Positions 35,814-44,484 of a stretch of DNA of 64,000 nucleotides are shown here, piece by piece. The stretch is from NCBI RefSeq assembly GCF_027484705.1, contig NZ_JAIXSL010000007.1:124001-188000 (forward strand). The letters run 5' to 3'. The notes under the pieces are model-generated. The model saw only the letters and a program-made list of their open reading frames with translations, had not been told where the DNA came from and did not search any database. This stretch comes from Flavobacterium sp. (lineage in GTDB: Bacteria > Bacteroidota > Bacteroidia > Flavobacteriales > Flavobacteriaceae). Every line of letters begins with the position of its first letter. The first letter of the stretch is position 1. The translations under genes and the position numbers were made by a program.

Positions 35814-37039
35814 TACCTTAATTTTAATGTTACGATGGATAAAATGGCTAACAAAATCCCAACAATCCAGAAACGCGTCACGATTTTACTTTCGTGATAA
35901 CCTTTCTTCTGATAGTGATGATGCAATGGCGACATTAGGAAAATTCGTCTTCCTTCGCCGAAACGTTTTTTGGTGTATTTGAAATAACTCACTTGCAAAA
36001 CCACCGAGAAATTCTCGACTAAGAAAATCCCGCACAACAGCGGAATCAATAGTTCTTTACGGACTGAAATCGCCAATACTGCGATGACACCGCCAATGGT
36101 CAAACTTCCGGTGTCGCCCATAAATACCGAAGCCGGATACGAATTGTACCAAAGAAAACCAATGAGCGCTCCGACGAATGCAGCGATAAATACTGTCATT
36201 TCCCCCGAATTCGGGATGTACATGATATTGAGGTAACTCGAGAAAATGATGTTACCCGAAACGAACGTGAAAATTCCGAGCGCGAGTACTGATATTGCTG
36301 AAGTTCCGGCGGCGAGCCCGTCTATTCCGTCGGTTAAATTTGCTCCGTTGGAAACTGCCGTGATGATGAAAATGACAATCGGGATAAATACAATCCAAGC
36401 CCAGTTTTCGTAACCGTCGCCCATCCACGATAGTAATTCCGCGTAATCGAACTCGTTGTTTTTGAAGAACGGAATCGTCGTCGCGGTTGATTTTTCCTCA
36501 ATCGGCGTTTGCGAAATCACGTTTTCAGTTTGCTTTAAGGTGATGGTTTTCGGAGTTTCTTTTCTCAAAGTGACTCCGGGATGCAGATATAAAACCGAAC
36601 CTACAATCAATCCCAAACCGACTTGTCCGATGACTTTGAAAATGCCTTTCAAGCCTTGTTTGTCTTTTTTGAAAATCTTGATGTAATCGTCGATGAAACC
36701 AATCGTTCCCATCCAAAGCGTGGTCACGATTAGTAAAATGATGTAAATGTTGTTGAGTTTCGTCAACAAGAATACTGGAATCAAAGTCGCAAAAATGATG
36801 ATCAATCCACCCATGGTTGGCGTTCCTGCTTTTTCGTTCTGTCCGGCCAATCCGAGTTCGCGCACCGTTTCGCCTACTTGCTGGTTTCTCAAAAACCCGA
36901 TGATTCTTTTACCGTAAATCGTCGAAAGCATCAGCGAAAGCATGATTGCGAGCGCCGAACGGAACGTGATGTATTGAAAAACGCCGGTGCCCGGGATATT
37001 CAAAGTCTTGTCGAGATATTCAAAAAAATAGTAGAGCAT
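35813..37039 (-). CDS. mraY: Phospho-MurNAc-pentapeptide transferase
   Basis: 408 residues with about ten membrane spans. MraY motifs are [11 protein letters not shown], the Asp pair [40 protein letters not shown] and the His loop [11 protein letters not shown]. It moves phospho-MurNAc-pentapeptide onto undecaprenyl phosphate, making lipid I. It is longer than the roughly 360-residue proteobacterial enzyme because of a polar insertion at about 155-215 ([18 protein letters not shown] to [13 protein letters not shown]) in a periplasmic loop; longer MraY forms occur in Bacteroidota. Six bases separate it from murE. Confidence 0.97.
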   Translation of the reverse strand: MLYYFFEYLDKTLNIPGTGVFQYITFRSALAIMLSLMLSTIYGKRIIGFLRNQQVGETVRELGLAGQNEKAGTPTMGGLIIIFATLIPVFLLTKLNNIYIILLIVTTLWMGTIGFIDDYIKIFKKDKQGLKGIFKVIGQVGLGLIVGSVLYLHPGVTLRKETPKTITLKQTENVISQTPIEEKSTATTIPFFKNNEFDYAELLSWMGDGYENWAWIVFIPIVIFIITAVSNGANLTDGIDGLAAGTSAISVLALGIFTFVSGNIIFSSYLNIMYIPNSGEMTVFIAAFVGALIGFLWYNSYPASVFMGDTGSLTIGGVIAVLAISVRKELLIPLLCGIFLVENFSVVLQVSYFKYTKKRFGEGRRIFLMSPLHHHYQKKGYHESKIVTRFWIVGILLAILSIVTLKLR

Positions 37040-37045
37040 AATGTT

Positions 37046-38509
37046 CTATTTATTGAGTTGGATTAATAGTTCCTTTACGATCTGCATATCGTCAAAATCG
37101 TAGCGGACGCCTTGAATTTCCTGGTATGTTTCGTGTCCTTTTCCTGCAATGAGGATGATATCGTTGGGTTGCGCCATCTGACAGGCCGCTTGTATCGCTT
37201 GTTTTCTGTCGGTGATTGACATGGTTTTTTTGAAATTTTGGGGTTCGACACCTTTTTCCATTTCGGCGATGATGTCTTCGGGTTTTTCGCTTCGCGGATT
37301 GTCCGAAGTGATGATGGTTTTGTCGCTCATTGAAGAAGCGATGTTGGCCATCACTGGGCGTTTGGTTTTGTCACGGTCGCCACCGCAGCCTACAATCGTA
37401 ATCAAGGTTTCGTTCTTGGTGCGGATGTCGTTGATGGTTTTCAACACATTTTCTAAAGCATCAGGCGTGTGCGCATAATCGACAATCGCGGTGATTTTTT
37501 CGTTCGAGATGATGTATTGAAATCTGCCTGAAACGCTTTCGAGTTCCGACAACAAGCGCAATACTTCGAAATAATCGAGTCCTAATTCTACCGCCGTTCC
37601 GTAAATCGCCAATAAATTATAGGCGTTGAAAGTTCCTATCAATCGTACCCAAACCTCATTTTCATTAATCTTCAAAAGCAATCCGCCCATTTGACTTTCC
37701 AAAATCTGCGCTTTATAATTCGCGTAAGATTTCAAAGCATAAGTCAATTTTCTTGCGACAGTATTTTGCAACATCACAATCCCGTTTTTGTCGTCAAGGT
37801 TCGACAACGCAAAAGCATTTTTCGGCAAATGATCGAAGAATGATTTCTTGACATCGCGGTATTCGGCAAAATCAGTATGGTAATCTAAATGGTCGTGCGA
37901 TAAATTGGTAAACACGCCGCCTTCGAAATGCAGGCCTTCAGTTCTTTTCTGGTGGATGCCGTGCGAGCTGACTTCCATAAAGCAATGCGTCACGCCATTA
38001 TCGACCATTTCGCGTAAATAGCGATTGATGGTAAGCGAATCAGGCGTAGTATGTGTCGCTTTGTATTCCGTATCATCGACTAAAATCTTCACTGTCGAAA
38101 GCAATCCAACTTTGAAACCAGCTTTTTTGAACAATTGATACAACAAGGAAGCAATTGTGGTTTTCCCATTCGTTCCGGTAATCCCAACAAGTTTCAAATG
38201 CTGTGAAGGATCGCCGTAATAATTCGACGCCATGTACGCCAAAGCGCGATTCGTATCTTTAACTTGGATGTAAGTGATGCCGCCGACAATCACGTCAGGG
38301 AAAGTATCACAGACAATCGCAACGGCGCCTTGGTTGATTGCTTTTTCAATATAGTCGTGGCCGTCGGAAACTGAACCGCGAATCGCTACGAACACATCGT
38401 TGTCGCCGATCTTTCTCGAATCGAAATCTAGGGTGTTGATTGCCATCTCGGTAGAACCTTTGACGGCTTCGATGCTGACCTTATATAATATGTCTTTTAA
38501 AATAATCAC
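37046..38509 (-). CDS. murE: UDP-MurNAc-L-Ala-D-Glu--meso-diaminopimelate ligase
   Basis: 487 residues. Mur-ligase ATP site GITGTNGKTTIASLLYQLF (about 109-127), THTTPDSLTINRYLREM, NLSHDHLDYH and VDYAHTPDALENVL. The C-domain carries TSDNPRSEKPEDI: the DNPR motif is the accepted mark of meso-diaminopimelate specificity, so peptidoglycan here should be of the DAP type. The end of the frame overlaps the ftsI stop by 4 bp on its upstream side. Confidence 0.97.
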   Translation of the reverse strand: MIILKDILYKVSIEAVKGSTEMAINTLDFDSRKIGDNDVFVAIRGSVSDGHDYIEKAINQGAVAIVCDTFPDVIVGGITYIQVKDTNRALAYMASNYYGDPSQHLKLVGITGTNGKTTIASLLYQLFKKAGFKVGLLSTVKILVDDTEYKATHTTPDSLTINRYLREMVDNGVTHCFMEVSSHGIHQKRTEGLHFEGGVFTNLSHDHLDYHTDFAEYRDVKKSFFDHLPKNAFALSNLDDKNGIVMLQNTVARKLTYALKSYANYKAQILESQMGGLLLKINENEVWVRLIGTFNAYNLLAIYGTAVELGLDYFEVLRLLSELESVSGRFQYIISNEKITAIVDYAHTPDALENVLKTINDIRTKNETLITIVGCGGDRDKTKRPVMANIASSMSDKTIITSDNPRSEKPEDIIAEMEKGVEPQNFKKTMSITDRKQAIQAACQMAQPNDIILIAGKGHETYQEIQGVRYDFDDMQIVKELLIQLNK

Positions 38510-40530
38510 GATAATTCGAGTATGATGACAGTATTCTTATTGAAAATCTGTCCAGGCTGGATGGATTGCGATTTGACCTTTCCGGTACCTTTGACTTTTA
38601 TATTTAACCCTAAATTTCCAAGCAGTGCAACCGCATCCATTCCGGACATTCCTTTTACATTGGGAATTGTGTTTTGTTTTGTTTGTGCTTTTGTGTAATA
38701 ATTCGCGTAGCTGTTTTCCTGAATCACGCTCTTCTTATTGAGGTTCTTAATCTCGTTCATCGAAGGCGCATCGGTAAAAATCTTTTGCGCGATGCGTTTG
38801 AAAACCGGCCCGGCTACGTCGGCTCCGTAATAATTGTTCATCGATGTATTCGGTTCATGTACCACAACAATGCACGAATATTTTGGTTCATCCGCCGGAA
38901 AATAGCCTACGAAAGACGAGATATAATGTTTTTCAGTCCCTCCGTTTTTGGCGTAATTCGCTTGTGCGGTTCCGGTTTTTCCGGCCATCGAAAAATCTTT
39001 GGAATAGAGTTTCGAACCCGTTCCTTTTTTCACGACGTTCTTCATCACGGCTTTGAGTTTGGCAATGGTTTCCATCGAGCAGACTTTAGGATTAATGACT
39101 TCCTTGTTGAATTTCTTGATGGTTTTGTTCCATTCCTTGATTTCGGAAACGAATTGCGGTTTGACCATTTCGCCATTGTTGGCAACGGCATTGTAGAATG
39201 TCAAAGTTTGTAAAGGTGTAATCGAAACGCCATACCCGAAAGCCATCCACGGCAGTGAAATCGCGCTCCATCTTTTGTCGCCGGGCTGGGGCACATAAGG
39301 AATTCCTTCGCCTTTGATCGGCAATCCTAAAGGTTTATTCAAACCATATTCATTGAGATGGTTGACAAATTGCGCCGGATCGTTTTTGTAATTGTTGTAA
39401 ACGGCTTGAACCAAAACGGTATTAGAAGACACTTCAAAACCTCTGGCCAGCGAGATTTTTCCATAACCACCTTCATGCGAATCGCGCACTTTCTTCCCTG
39501 AATAAGTGATGATACCGCCTTGACTATCAAACACGGCGCTCGTATCGACTTTTTTGTCTTCAAGCAACGTCATCAAATCGGCCAATTTATAGGTAGAACC
39601 CGGTTCGTGTGATTCCGCAATAGCGTAATTTGTGGTTTCAAAATAAGTACTGTCCGCGGCTTTATTGGCGCTGTTTGGATTTTTGCCAAGGTTTGAAATC
39701 GCTTTGATTTTACCTGTTTTGGTTTCCATCACCACGACGCAACCATGATCGGCGTTGTACTGGCGAAGTTGTTTCAATAAGGCGTGATGCGCAATATCCT
39801 GGATGTAAACATCGATGGTGGAAATCACGTCGTAGCCATCTTGAGGATCGACTTCATTGACGTCGCGGATCGGTTTCCATTGGCCTTTGGCGATTTTTTG
39901 CTTGAGGATTTTTCCGTCTTTTCCGTTAAGGTATTTTCTGAAAGCCCACTCAATACCTTTTCCGTCAGGCAAACCGTTCGGTGTGGCTCTTTCATAACCA
40001 ATGGTTCTTTCCGCAATTTTCCCGATCGGATGTTCGCGAACTGTTTTTTGTTCCGTAATGATTCCGCCTTTGTACGCTCCGAGACTGAACAATGGAAAAC
40101 TTTTGATTTTCATGTATTCGGTATAGCTCAAATCACGCGCAACAAGGAAATACCTGTTTTTTGTAGCTCTCGCTTTTCGGAGTCCGGATTGGAATTCACT
40201 GCTTGGTTTTTTAAGCAATATGGAAAGTGAATCTGCTAAAGGTTTTACGTTTTTTTCAAATGCTTCTGCTTTAGGCGCTACGGCATCAAAACGGATTTCA
40301 TAGTTGGGAATTGATGTCGCTAGCAAACTTCCGTCAGCCGAATAAATGTTGCCTTTGTTGGCCGGAATCACAAAATTGCGGACGGTTCTTTCCTTTGCTA
40401 ATTTTCGGTAATAGTCGCCTTCAACCCACTGAATATTGGTCAGCTTGACAGTAATCGCAATCGCCATGACAAACATCATGAAAGCGACGAGATACATGCG
40501 ATACGATATATACTTATCTTCTACTGCCAT
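38506..40530 (-). CDS. ftsI: Division transpeptidase FtsI (class B PBP) with a PASTA domain
   Basis: 674 residues: a short cytoplasmic N-end, one membrane span (about 12-30), a pedestal domain, then the transpeptidase domain with the three penicillin-binding motifs: SxxK in EPGSTYKLADL, SxN in FEVSSNTVLVQ and KTG in MAGKTGTAQANY. A PASTA domain (about 615-674: TIPNVKGMSGMDAVALLGNL, then IKVKGTGKVKSQSIQPG) ends the protein. Proteobacterial FtsI lacks PASTA; such domains in Gram-positive PBPs bind muropeptide or adjust activity. It cross-links septal peptidoglycan with FtsW. It overlaps murE by 4 bp and ftsL by 10 bp. Confidence 0.95.
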   Translation of the reverse strand: MAVEDKYISYRMYLVAFMMFVMAIAITVKLTNIQWVEGDYYRKLAKERTVRNFVIPANKGNIYSADGSLLATSIPNYEIRFDAVAPKAEAFEKNVKPLADSLSILLKKPSSEFQSGLRKARATKNRYFLVARDLSYTEYMKIKSFPLFSLGAYKGGIITEQKTVREHPIGKIAERTIGYERATPNGLPDGKGIEWAFRKYLNGKDGKILKQKIAKGQWKPIRDVNEVDPQDGYDVISTIDVYIQDIAHHALLKQLRQYNADHGCVVVMETKTGKIKAISNLGKNPNSANKAADSTYFETTNYAIAESHEPGSTYKLADLMTLLEDKKVDTSAVFDSQGGIITYSGKKVRDSHEGGYGKISLARGFEVSSNTVLVQAVYNNYKNDPAQFVNHLNEYGLNKPLGLPIKGEGIPYVPQPGDKRWSAISLPWMAFGYGVSITPLQTLTFYNAVANNGEMVKPQFVSEIKEWNKTIKKFNKEVINPKVCSMETIAKLKAVMKNVVKKGTGSKLYSKDFSMAGKTGTAQANYAKNGGTEKHYISSFVGYFPADEPKYSCIVVVHEPNTSMNNYYGADVAGPVFKRIAQKIFTDAPSMNEIKNLNKKSVIQENSYANYYTKAQTKQNTIPNVKGMSGMDAVALLGNLGLNIKVKGTGKVKSQSIQPGQIFNKNTVIILELS

Positions 40531-40874
40531 ATTTTTTTAAAGAAATTTTGCTCTTCTTCTTGCTTGACTTTTATTTTTGTCGGAGGCACTGAGGCTGGAT
40601 AAATCTGCTTGGCTTCCATTTTTTCGGATACAGTCGATTCCATTTTGAGCTTCATGAGTTCGGAGCGGCGGTCTACAAATTCTGAACGCAATTCTTTAAC
40701 TTCGCTCGTGAGTTCTACAATCCTGAACACTTTCTGCTCGTAACGCTGCGTGTTGGCAATCATGACAATCGCGAGAATGATCAGGAATACGATGAAGCGC
40801 CAGTTTTTGGCTGCGTTGGCTTCTTCGTTGATCAGAAATCTTGCTTTTAATATGCTGTAAACTCCGTTTTTCAT
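40521..40874 (-). CDS. ftsL: FtsL-like cell division protein
   Basis: 117 residues. One membrane span (about 25-42, WRFIVFLIILAIVMIA) with a cytoplasmic N-end, then a periplasmic coiled coil (about 50-90: VELTSEVKELRSEFVDRRSE). This is the build of FtsL, which forms a complex with FtsB and FtsQ. Residue conservation in the family is slight, so the name rests on topology, coiled coil and position between rsmH (2-bp gap) and ftsI. Confidence 0.82.
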   Translation of the reverse strand: MKNGVYSILKARFLINEEANAAKNWRFIVFLIILAIVMIANTQRYEQKVFRIVELTSEVKELRSEFVDRRSELMKLKMESTVSEKMEAKQIYPASVPPTKIKVKQEEEQNFFKKIWQ

Positions 40875-40876
40875 CG

Positions 40877-41785
40877 TTAGATTTTCTCAGCAATTCTCAA
40901 TTTGGCACTGCGCGCGCGGTTGTTGATTTTGATTTCAACGTTATCCGGCACAATCAGTTTTCCTATCGTTTTGAACGGCACTGAAAAATTCCCAAAGAAA
41001 TCGCGTTCAGGCTCGCCTTCGAACATGCCGTTTTTGATGTAGCGTTTTACCAAACGGTCTTCAAGCGAATGGTAAGAAATGACGCTTAACCTTCCGCCTG
41101 GATTCAATATTTCCAAGGATTGCTCTAAAAACTCTCTGAGCACATCCATTTCCTGGTTGACTTCGATTCGGATGGCTTGGTATATTTGAGCTAAAATCTT
41201 GTTGCTTTTGTGCGCTGGCAAATACCTTCCCAAGATAAATTTCAACCGTTCTGTATTTTTAATTGGATAGCCTTCTCTGGCTTCGATAATCGTTCTTGCG
41301 AGTGCCGGAGCGTTTTTCAATTCCCCGAAATCAAGGAAAACCCTTGCAAGGTTTGCTGCGTCGTATTCATTGACCACTTTATAAGCGTCCAACTCATTTT
41401 TCTGGCTCATTCGCATATCGAGTCCGGCATCAAAGCGCGTCGAAAATCCGCGTTCAGCGACATCGAACTGATGCGACGAAACGCCTAAATCGGCCAAAAT
41501 CCCATCGACACTTTTAATGTTATGGAATCGCAAAAAACGTTTGATATATCTGAAATTCTCGTTGATTAAAACAAACCGATCGTCATCCAAAGCATTGGCT
41601 AAAGCATCTTCATCCTGATCGAACGCAAACAGTTTTCCGTTCGGCCCGAGTCTTTTTAGGATTTCTTTGGAATGGCCGCCGCCGCCGAAAGTCACATCGA
41701 CGTAGACGCCGTCAGGCTTAATGTTTAGTCCGTCAACCGAAGCGTTCAGCAATACGGGATTATGATATTCCATGATCGTCATCAT
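40877..41785 (-). CDS. rsmH: 16S rRNA (cytosine-1402-N4)-methyltransferase
   Basis: 302 residues. SAM-binding motif YVDVTFGGGGHSKEIL, then FAFDQDEDA, DGILADLGVSSHQFDVAERGFS, MDVLREFLEQSLEILNPGGR and SYHSLEDRLVKRYIK, all typical of RsmH/MraW. It methylates C1402 of 16S rRNA in the ribosomal P site. The start shown (MMTIMEYHNPVL) overlaps the mraZ stop by 26 bp. ATG at 41773 (MEYHNPVL) is an equally good start with a shorter overlap. It is the second gene of the dcw cluster. Confidence 0.95.
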   Translation of the reverse strand: MMTIMEYHNPVLLNASVDGLNIKPDGVYVDVTFGGGGHSKEILKRLGPNGKLFAFDQDEDALANALDDDRFVLINENFRYIKRFLRFHNIKSVDGILADLGVSSHQFDVAERGFSTRFDAGLDMRMSQKNELDAYKVVNEYDAANLARVFLDFGELKNAPALARTIIEAREGYPIKNTERLKFILGRYLPAHKSNKILAQIYQAIRIEVNQEMDVLREFLEQSLEILNPGGRLSVISYHSLEDRLVKRYIKNGMFEGEPERDFFGNFSVPFKTIGKLIVPDNVEIKINNRARSAKLRIAEKI

Positions 41786-42233
41786 TTACATTGCCCATTA
41801 CATCTTCCGCGAGGTCCGCGAAATCGATTACTGAATCATCAATTGCTTTTTCGTATAAATCTTTATCCCAAATCTCGACGATATTGACCGCTGAAGACAG
41901 CACGATATCTTTTGAGATGTTGGCGAAAACCACCAAATCTTTCGGAATCAACAACCGGCCGAGATTGTCGATTTCAACCACTTTCACCCCGGCCGTAAAA
42001 CGACGAATGAAGTCATTGTTCTTTTTGACAAAGCGGTTGAGTTTGTTTATTTTCTGCATCATCAGATTCCATTCCTGCATCGGATACAATTCCAGACACG
42101 GCTGAAAAACCGAACGCTTCAAGACAAATCCGTCCTGAAGTCCGGCCGACAATTGCTTCTTCAGAGGCGCTGGCAAGAGCAGCCTTCCTTTGGCGTCGAC
42201 TTTACATTCGTATGTTCCAACAATGGTGTTCAA
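41760..42233 (-). CDS. mraZ: Transcriptional regulator MraZ
   Basis: 157 residues with the two tandem SpoVT/AbrB-like repeats: YECKVDAKGRLLLPAPLKKQL at the start and VEIDNLGRLLIPKDLVVFA in the middle. MraZ forms a ring and represses its own dcw operon by binding short direct repeats before the gene. Such repeats are visible here (42278-42323). The short acidic tail ends FADLAEDVMGNVNDDDHGIS. First gene of the thirteen-gene dcw cluster. Confidence 0.96.
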   Translation of the reverse strand: MNTIVGTYECKVDAKGRLLLPAPLKKQLSAGLQDGFVLKRSVFQPCLELYPMQEWNLMMQKINKLNRFVKKNNDFIRRFTAGVKVVEIDNLGRLLIPKDLVVFANISKDIVLSSAVNIVEIWDKDLYEKAIDDSVIDFADLAEDVMGNVNDDDHGIS

Positions 42234-42258
42234 GGAAATGGTTTTAAATGATTTGGAG

Positions 42259-42266
42259 CAAAAATA
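42259..42266 (-). promoter_or_regulatory. mraZ promoter -7 box
   Basis: On the minus strand TATTTTTG matches TAnnTTTG. It lies 25 bp before the mraZ ATG and just downstream of the GTGGT repeats. No clear -33 TTG at 19-21 bp. Confidence 0.5.
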
Positions 42267-42277
42267 TAAAAATAATT

Positions 42278-42323
42278 ACCACAATTTACCACAAAATACC
42301 ACTTTGTTGATAAGTTTTACCAC
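42278..42323 (-). promoter_or_regulatory. MraZ operator repeats
   Basis: GTGGT (plus-strand ACCAC) at 42278-42282, 42288-42292 and 42298-42302, exactly 10 bp apart, and a fourth at 42319-42323, 21 bp further. E. coli MraZ binds TGGGN repeats spaced by 5 bases, that is with the same 10-bp period. The sites lie where RNA polymerase would contact the -33 region of the mraZ promoter, fitting self-repression. The rest of the 381-bp divergent gap (42324-42579) is AT-rich and I see nothing else in it. Confidence 0.75.
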
Positions 42324-42579
42324 TTTAACAGATAATCAAGACAAAACCTGTTTTGAGCACACAAAAGCTTATTTAACAAATTGTTGAGAAAATGGAGCGA
42401 TTGAAATAGATATTGCAAAAAAGGTTTGGTTTTGATAAAAAAGACAGGTTAATATTCAATGAATCCTAAGAAATATTGCGCGCAGTTTTTGATTTTTTTT
42501 TCAATCGAGTTTGATTCATTCCGTTTTGTCATTTTTTTTAAATAATAAAACCTGACGCTTCAGATTGTCTATAAAATCA

Positions 42580-42587
42580 TATATTTG
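42580..42587 (+). promoter_or_regulatory. Promoter -7 box of the hydrolase gene
   Basis: TATATTTG, a match to TAnnTTTG, 27 bp before the ATG at 42615. Confidence 0.55.
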
Positions 42588-42614
42588 TGCGCATTTGAAA
42601 AGGTAAGCATCGCA

Positions 42615-43379
42615 ATGAACCACAACTTAAAAAAAGAAGGCCGATACAAATATTTTGAAGCCGGTGAAGGCACGCCAATTGTTATTTTACATGGCCTTAT
42701 GGGCGGATTGAGCAATTTTGACGGTGTGGCCGATTATTTCCCGCAACACGGTTATAAAGTGGTCATTCCCGAACTTCCGATTTATACCCAGAACATTCTA
42801 AAAACGAATGTCAAAGCGTTTGCGAAATTCGTCAAGGACTTCATCACATTTAAAGGTTTTGACCGCGTGATTCTTTTAGGAAATTCTTTAGGCGGACATA
42901 TTGCGCTGTACCATACGAAAATGTATCCCGAAAAAATGTCAGGTCTTGTCATTACAGGAAGTTCAGGATTATATGAGAGTGCGATGGGCGACAGTTACCC
43001 AAGACGTGGCGATTATGATTACATCCAGAAGAAAGCCGAAGCCGTTTTTTACGATCCGAAAATCGCAACAAAAGAAATTGTCGATGAAGTCTACAATATG
43101 GCCAATGACCGCATCAAACTGATCAAAACCTTAACGATTGCCAAAAGCGCGATCCGTCATAATATGGCTAAGGATTTGCCTAAGATGCATGTTCCGACCT
43201 GTATCATTTGGGGTAAAAACGACAATGTGACGCCGCCAGATGTGGCCGAGGAATTCCATAAACTTTTACCAAATTCTTCATTATACTGGATTGACAAATG
43301 CGGACACGCCGCGATGATGGAACACCCACAGGAATTCAATACGCTGATGCATCAATGGCTTAAAGACACGCATTTATAA
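42615..43379 (+). CDS. Alpha/beta hydrolase
   Basis: 254 residues from the ATG at 42615 (MNHNLKKEGRYKYFEAGEGT); the in-frame TTG at 42585 is inside the promoter box. Alpha/beta-hydrolase features are the oxyanion loop VILHGLMGG, the nucleophile elbow LLGNSLGGHIALYH (Ser in GNSLGG), the acid region CIIWGKNDNVTPP and the catalytic His in KCGHAAMMEHP. The substrate cannot be told; the family includes esterases, lactonases and C-C hydrolases. It is followed by a terminator and then engB. Confidence 0.9.
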   Translation: MNHNLKKEGRYKYFEAGEGTPIVILHGLMGGLSNFDGVADYFPQHGYKVVIPELPIYTQNILKTNVKAFAKFVKDFITFKGFDRVILLGNSLGGHIALYHTKMYPEKMSGLVITGSSGLYESAMGDSYPRRGDYDYIQKKAEAVFYDPKIATKEIVDEVYNMANDRIKLIKTLTIAKSAIRHNMAKDLPKMHVPTCIIWGKNDNVTPPDVAEEFHKLLPNSSLYWIDKCGHAAMMEHPQEFNTLMHQWLKDTHL

Positions 43380-43401
43380 CATATCATTTTCATATTGAAC
43401 G

Positions 43402-43435
43402 ACCGCTATTTCACAAAAGATAGCGGTTGTTTTTT
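43402..43435 (+). terminator. Terminator of the hydrolase gene
   Basis: Stem ACCGCTAT / ATAGCGGT, 10-base loop, then TGTTTTTTT. Confidence 0.88.
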
Positions 43436-43439
43436 TAGT

Positions 43440-43447
43440 TACCTTTG
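43440..43447 (+). promoter_or_regulatory. engB promoter -7 box
   Basis: TACCTTTG, identical to the rpsO -7 box, 16 bp before the engB ATG at 43464. Confidence 0.6.
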
Positions 43448-43463
43448 GCAAAAATTCGTTACC

Positions 43464-44084
43464 ATGAAAATCAACACCGCTGAATTCATCATCAGCAATT
43501 CCGAAGTCGATAAATGTCCCAAAGAGATTTTGCCGGAATATGCTTTTATAGGCCGTTCCAACGTTGGGAAATCGTCGTTGATCAATATGCTGACGAATCA
43601 TAAAAACCTTGCTAAAACTTCGGGAAAGCCAGGAAAAACGCAGCTCATCAATCATTTCAAAATCAACAACAATTGGTTTCTGGTCGATTTACCAGGTTAT
43701 GGTTATGCGAAAGTTTCTAAGAAGACAAAATCGGTGTTCCAGCAGTTCATTACGGATTATTTTGAGAAAAGGGAACAATTGGTTTGCGCATTTGTATTGA
43801 TTGATATCCGTCACGATGCCCAAGCTATCGATCTTGAATTTATGGCGTATATGGGCGAAAGTGAAATCCCGTTCTGTATTATTTTCACCAAAGCCGATAA
43901 AATCAGTAAAGTAAAAATCGATTCGCATATTGTCGCGTATAAAAAACAAATGATTGCAAACAATTGGGCCGAAATGCCGCCGTTTTTTGTAACCTCATCA
44001 ACGGAAGCCATTGGCAAAGAAGATTTGCTTACTTATATCGACGAGATTAATCAGGAAGTTTTTAAGAACAACAGCGAATTTTAA
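43464..44084 (+). CDS. engB: Ribosome biogenesis GTPase EngB (YihA/YsxC)
   Basis: 206 residues from the ATG at 43464 (MKINTAEFIISNSEVDKCPK); an upstream in-frame ATG at 43395 lies inside the terminator of the previous gene. GTPase motifs: G1 GRSNVGKSSLI, G2 region TSGKPGKTQ, G3 VDLPGYGYAKV, G4 FTKADK and G5 TSS. EngB helps assemble the 50S subunit and is usually essential. It ends at a terminator shared with gldC. Confidence 0.96.
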   Translation: MKINTAEFIISNSEVDKCPKEILPEYAFIGRSNVGKSSLINMLTNHKNLAKTSGKPGKTQLINHFKINNNWFLVDLPGYGYAKVSKKTKSVFQQFITDYFEKREQLVCAFVLIDIRHDAQAIDLEFMAYMGESEIPFCIIFTKADKISKVKIDSHIVAYKKQMIANNWAEMPPFFVTSSTEAIGKEDLLTYIDEINQEVFKNNSEF

Positions 44085-44113
44085 TAACTCGCTAAGGCGC
44101 AAAATATCTATAA

Positions 44114-44150
44114 ATAAAAATCCCGAACTGTTTTAGTCCGGGATTTTTTT
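44114..44150. terminator. Bidirectional terminator between engB and gldC
   Basis: AAAATCCCG / CGGGATTTT stem with a partly paired loop (ACT / AGT), an A-run before and a T-run after. It reaches the gldC stop codon. Confidence 0.88.
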
Positions 44151-44484
44151 ATGATTTCAATTCGAGTTTCTCCGCAAAATAGTCGCAGAAATCCTTCATC
44201 GTGTCTGACATTTTCTCATCACCCGTGGCGCGACGAAAAGTATCAGTCATGGCTACCAAAGTCTGATGGAAGAATAATTTCATTTCATCAACGGGCATTT
44301 CTTTGGTCCATAAGTCGATGCGTAGCGTTTCCTGTGCCTTACTGTCCCAAATGGAGAGCATCATCGCTTTGGCTTCTTCGGCTTCGATGCCGCCGTCTTG
44401 TGCGGTCCACATGAGTTTTTCAGGAACACGGTTCTCGTCTAACTCGACGAGGAATTTTATTTCGGAGGTAATTTTTTTTGTCAT
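44149..44484 (-). CDS. gldC: Gliding motility protein GldC
   Basis: 111 residues, no signal peptide. The sequence TSEIKFLVELDENRVPEKL, with WTAQDGG and the second half (MPVDEMKLFFHQTLVAMTDT), is that of GldC, a small protein needed for full gliding in Flavobacterium johnsoniae. It is encoded directly after gldB with a 4-bp overlap, as in other flavobacteria. Its biochemical role is not well defined; it supports gliding and the linked T9SS machinery. Confidence 0.93.
   Translation of the reverse strand: MTKKITSEIKFLVELDENRVPEKLMWTAQDGGIEAEEAKAMMLSIWDSKAQETLRIDLWTKEMPVDEMKLFFHQTLVAMTDTFRRATGDEKMSDTMKDFCDYFAEKLELKS

Noticed and set aside
42585..42614. TTG starts overlapping promoter boxes (also at 10744, 21117 and 49200)
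   Set aside because: At 10744, 21117 and 42585 the TTG is part of the TAnnTTTG box. At all four sites the next ATG starts the conserved protein.
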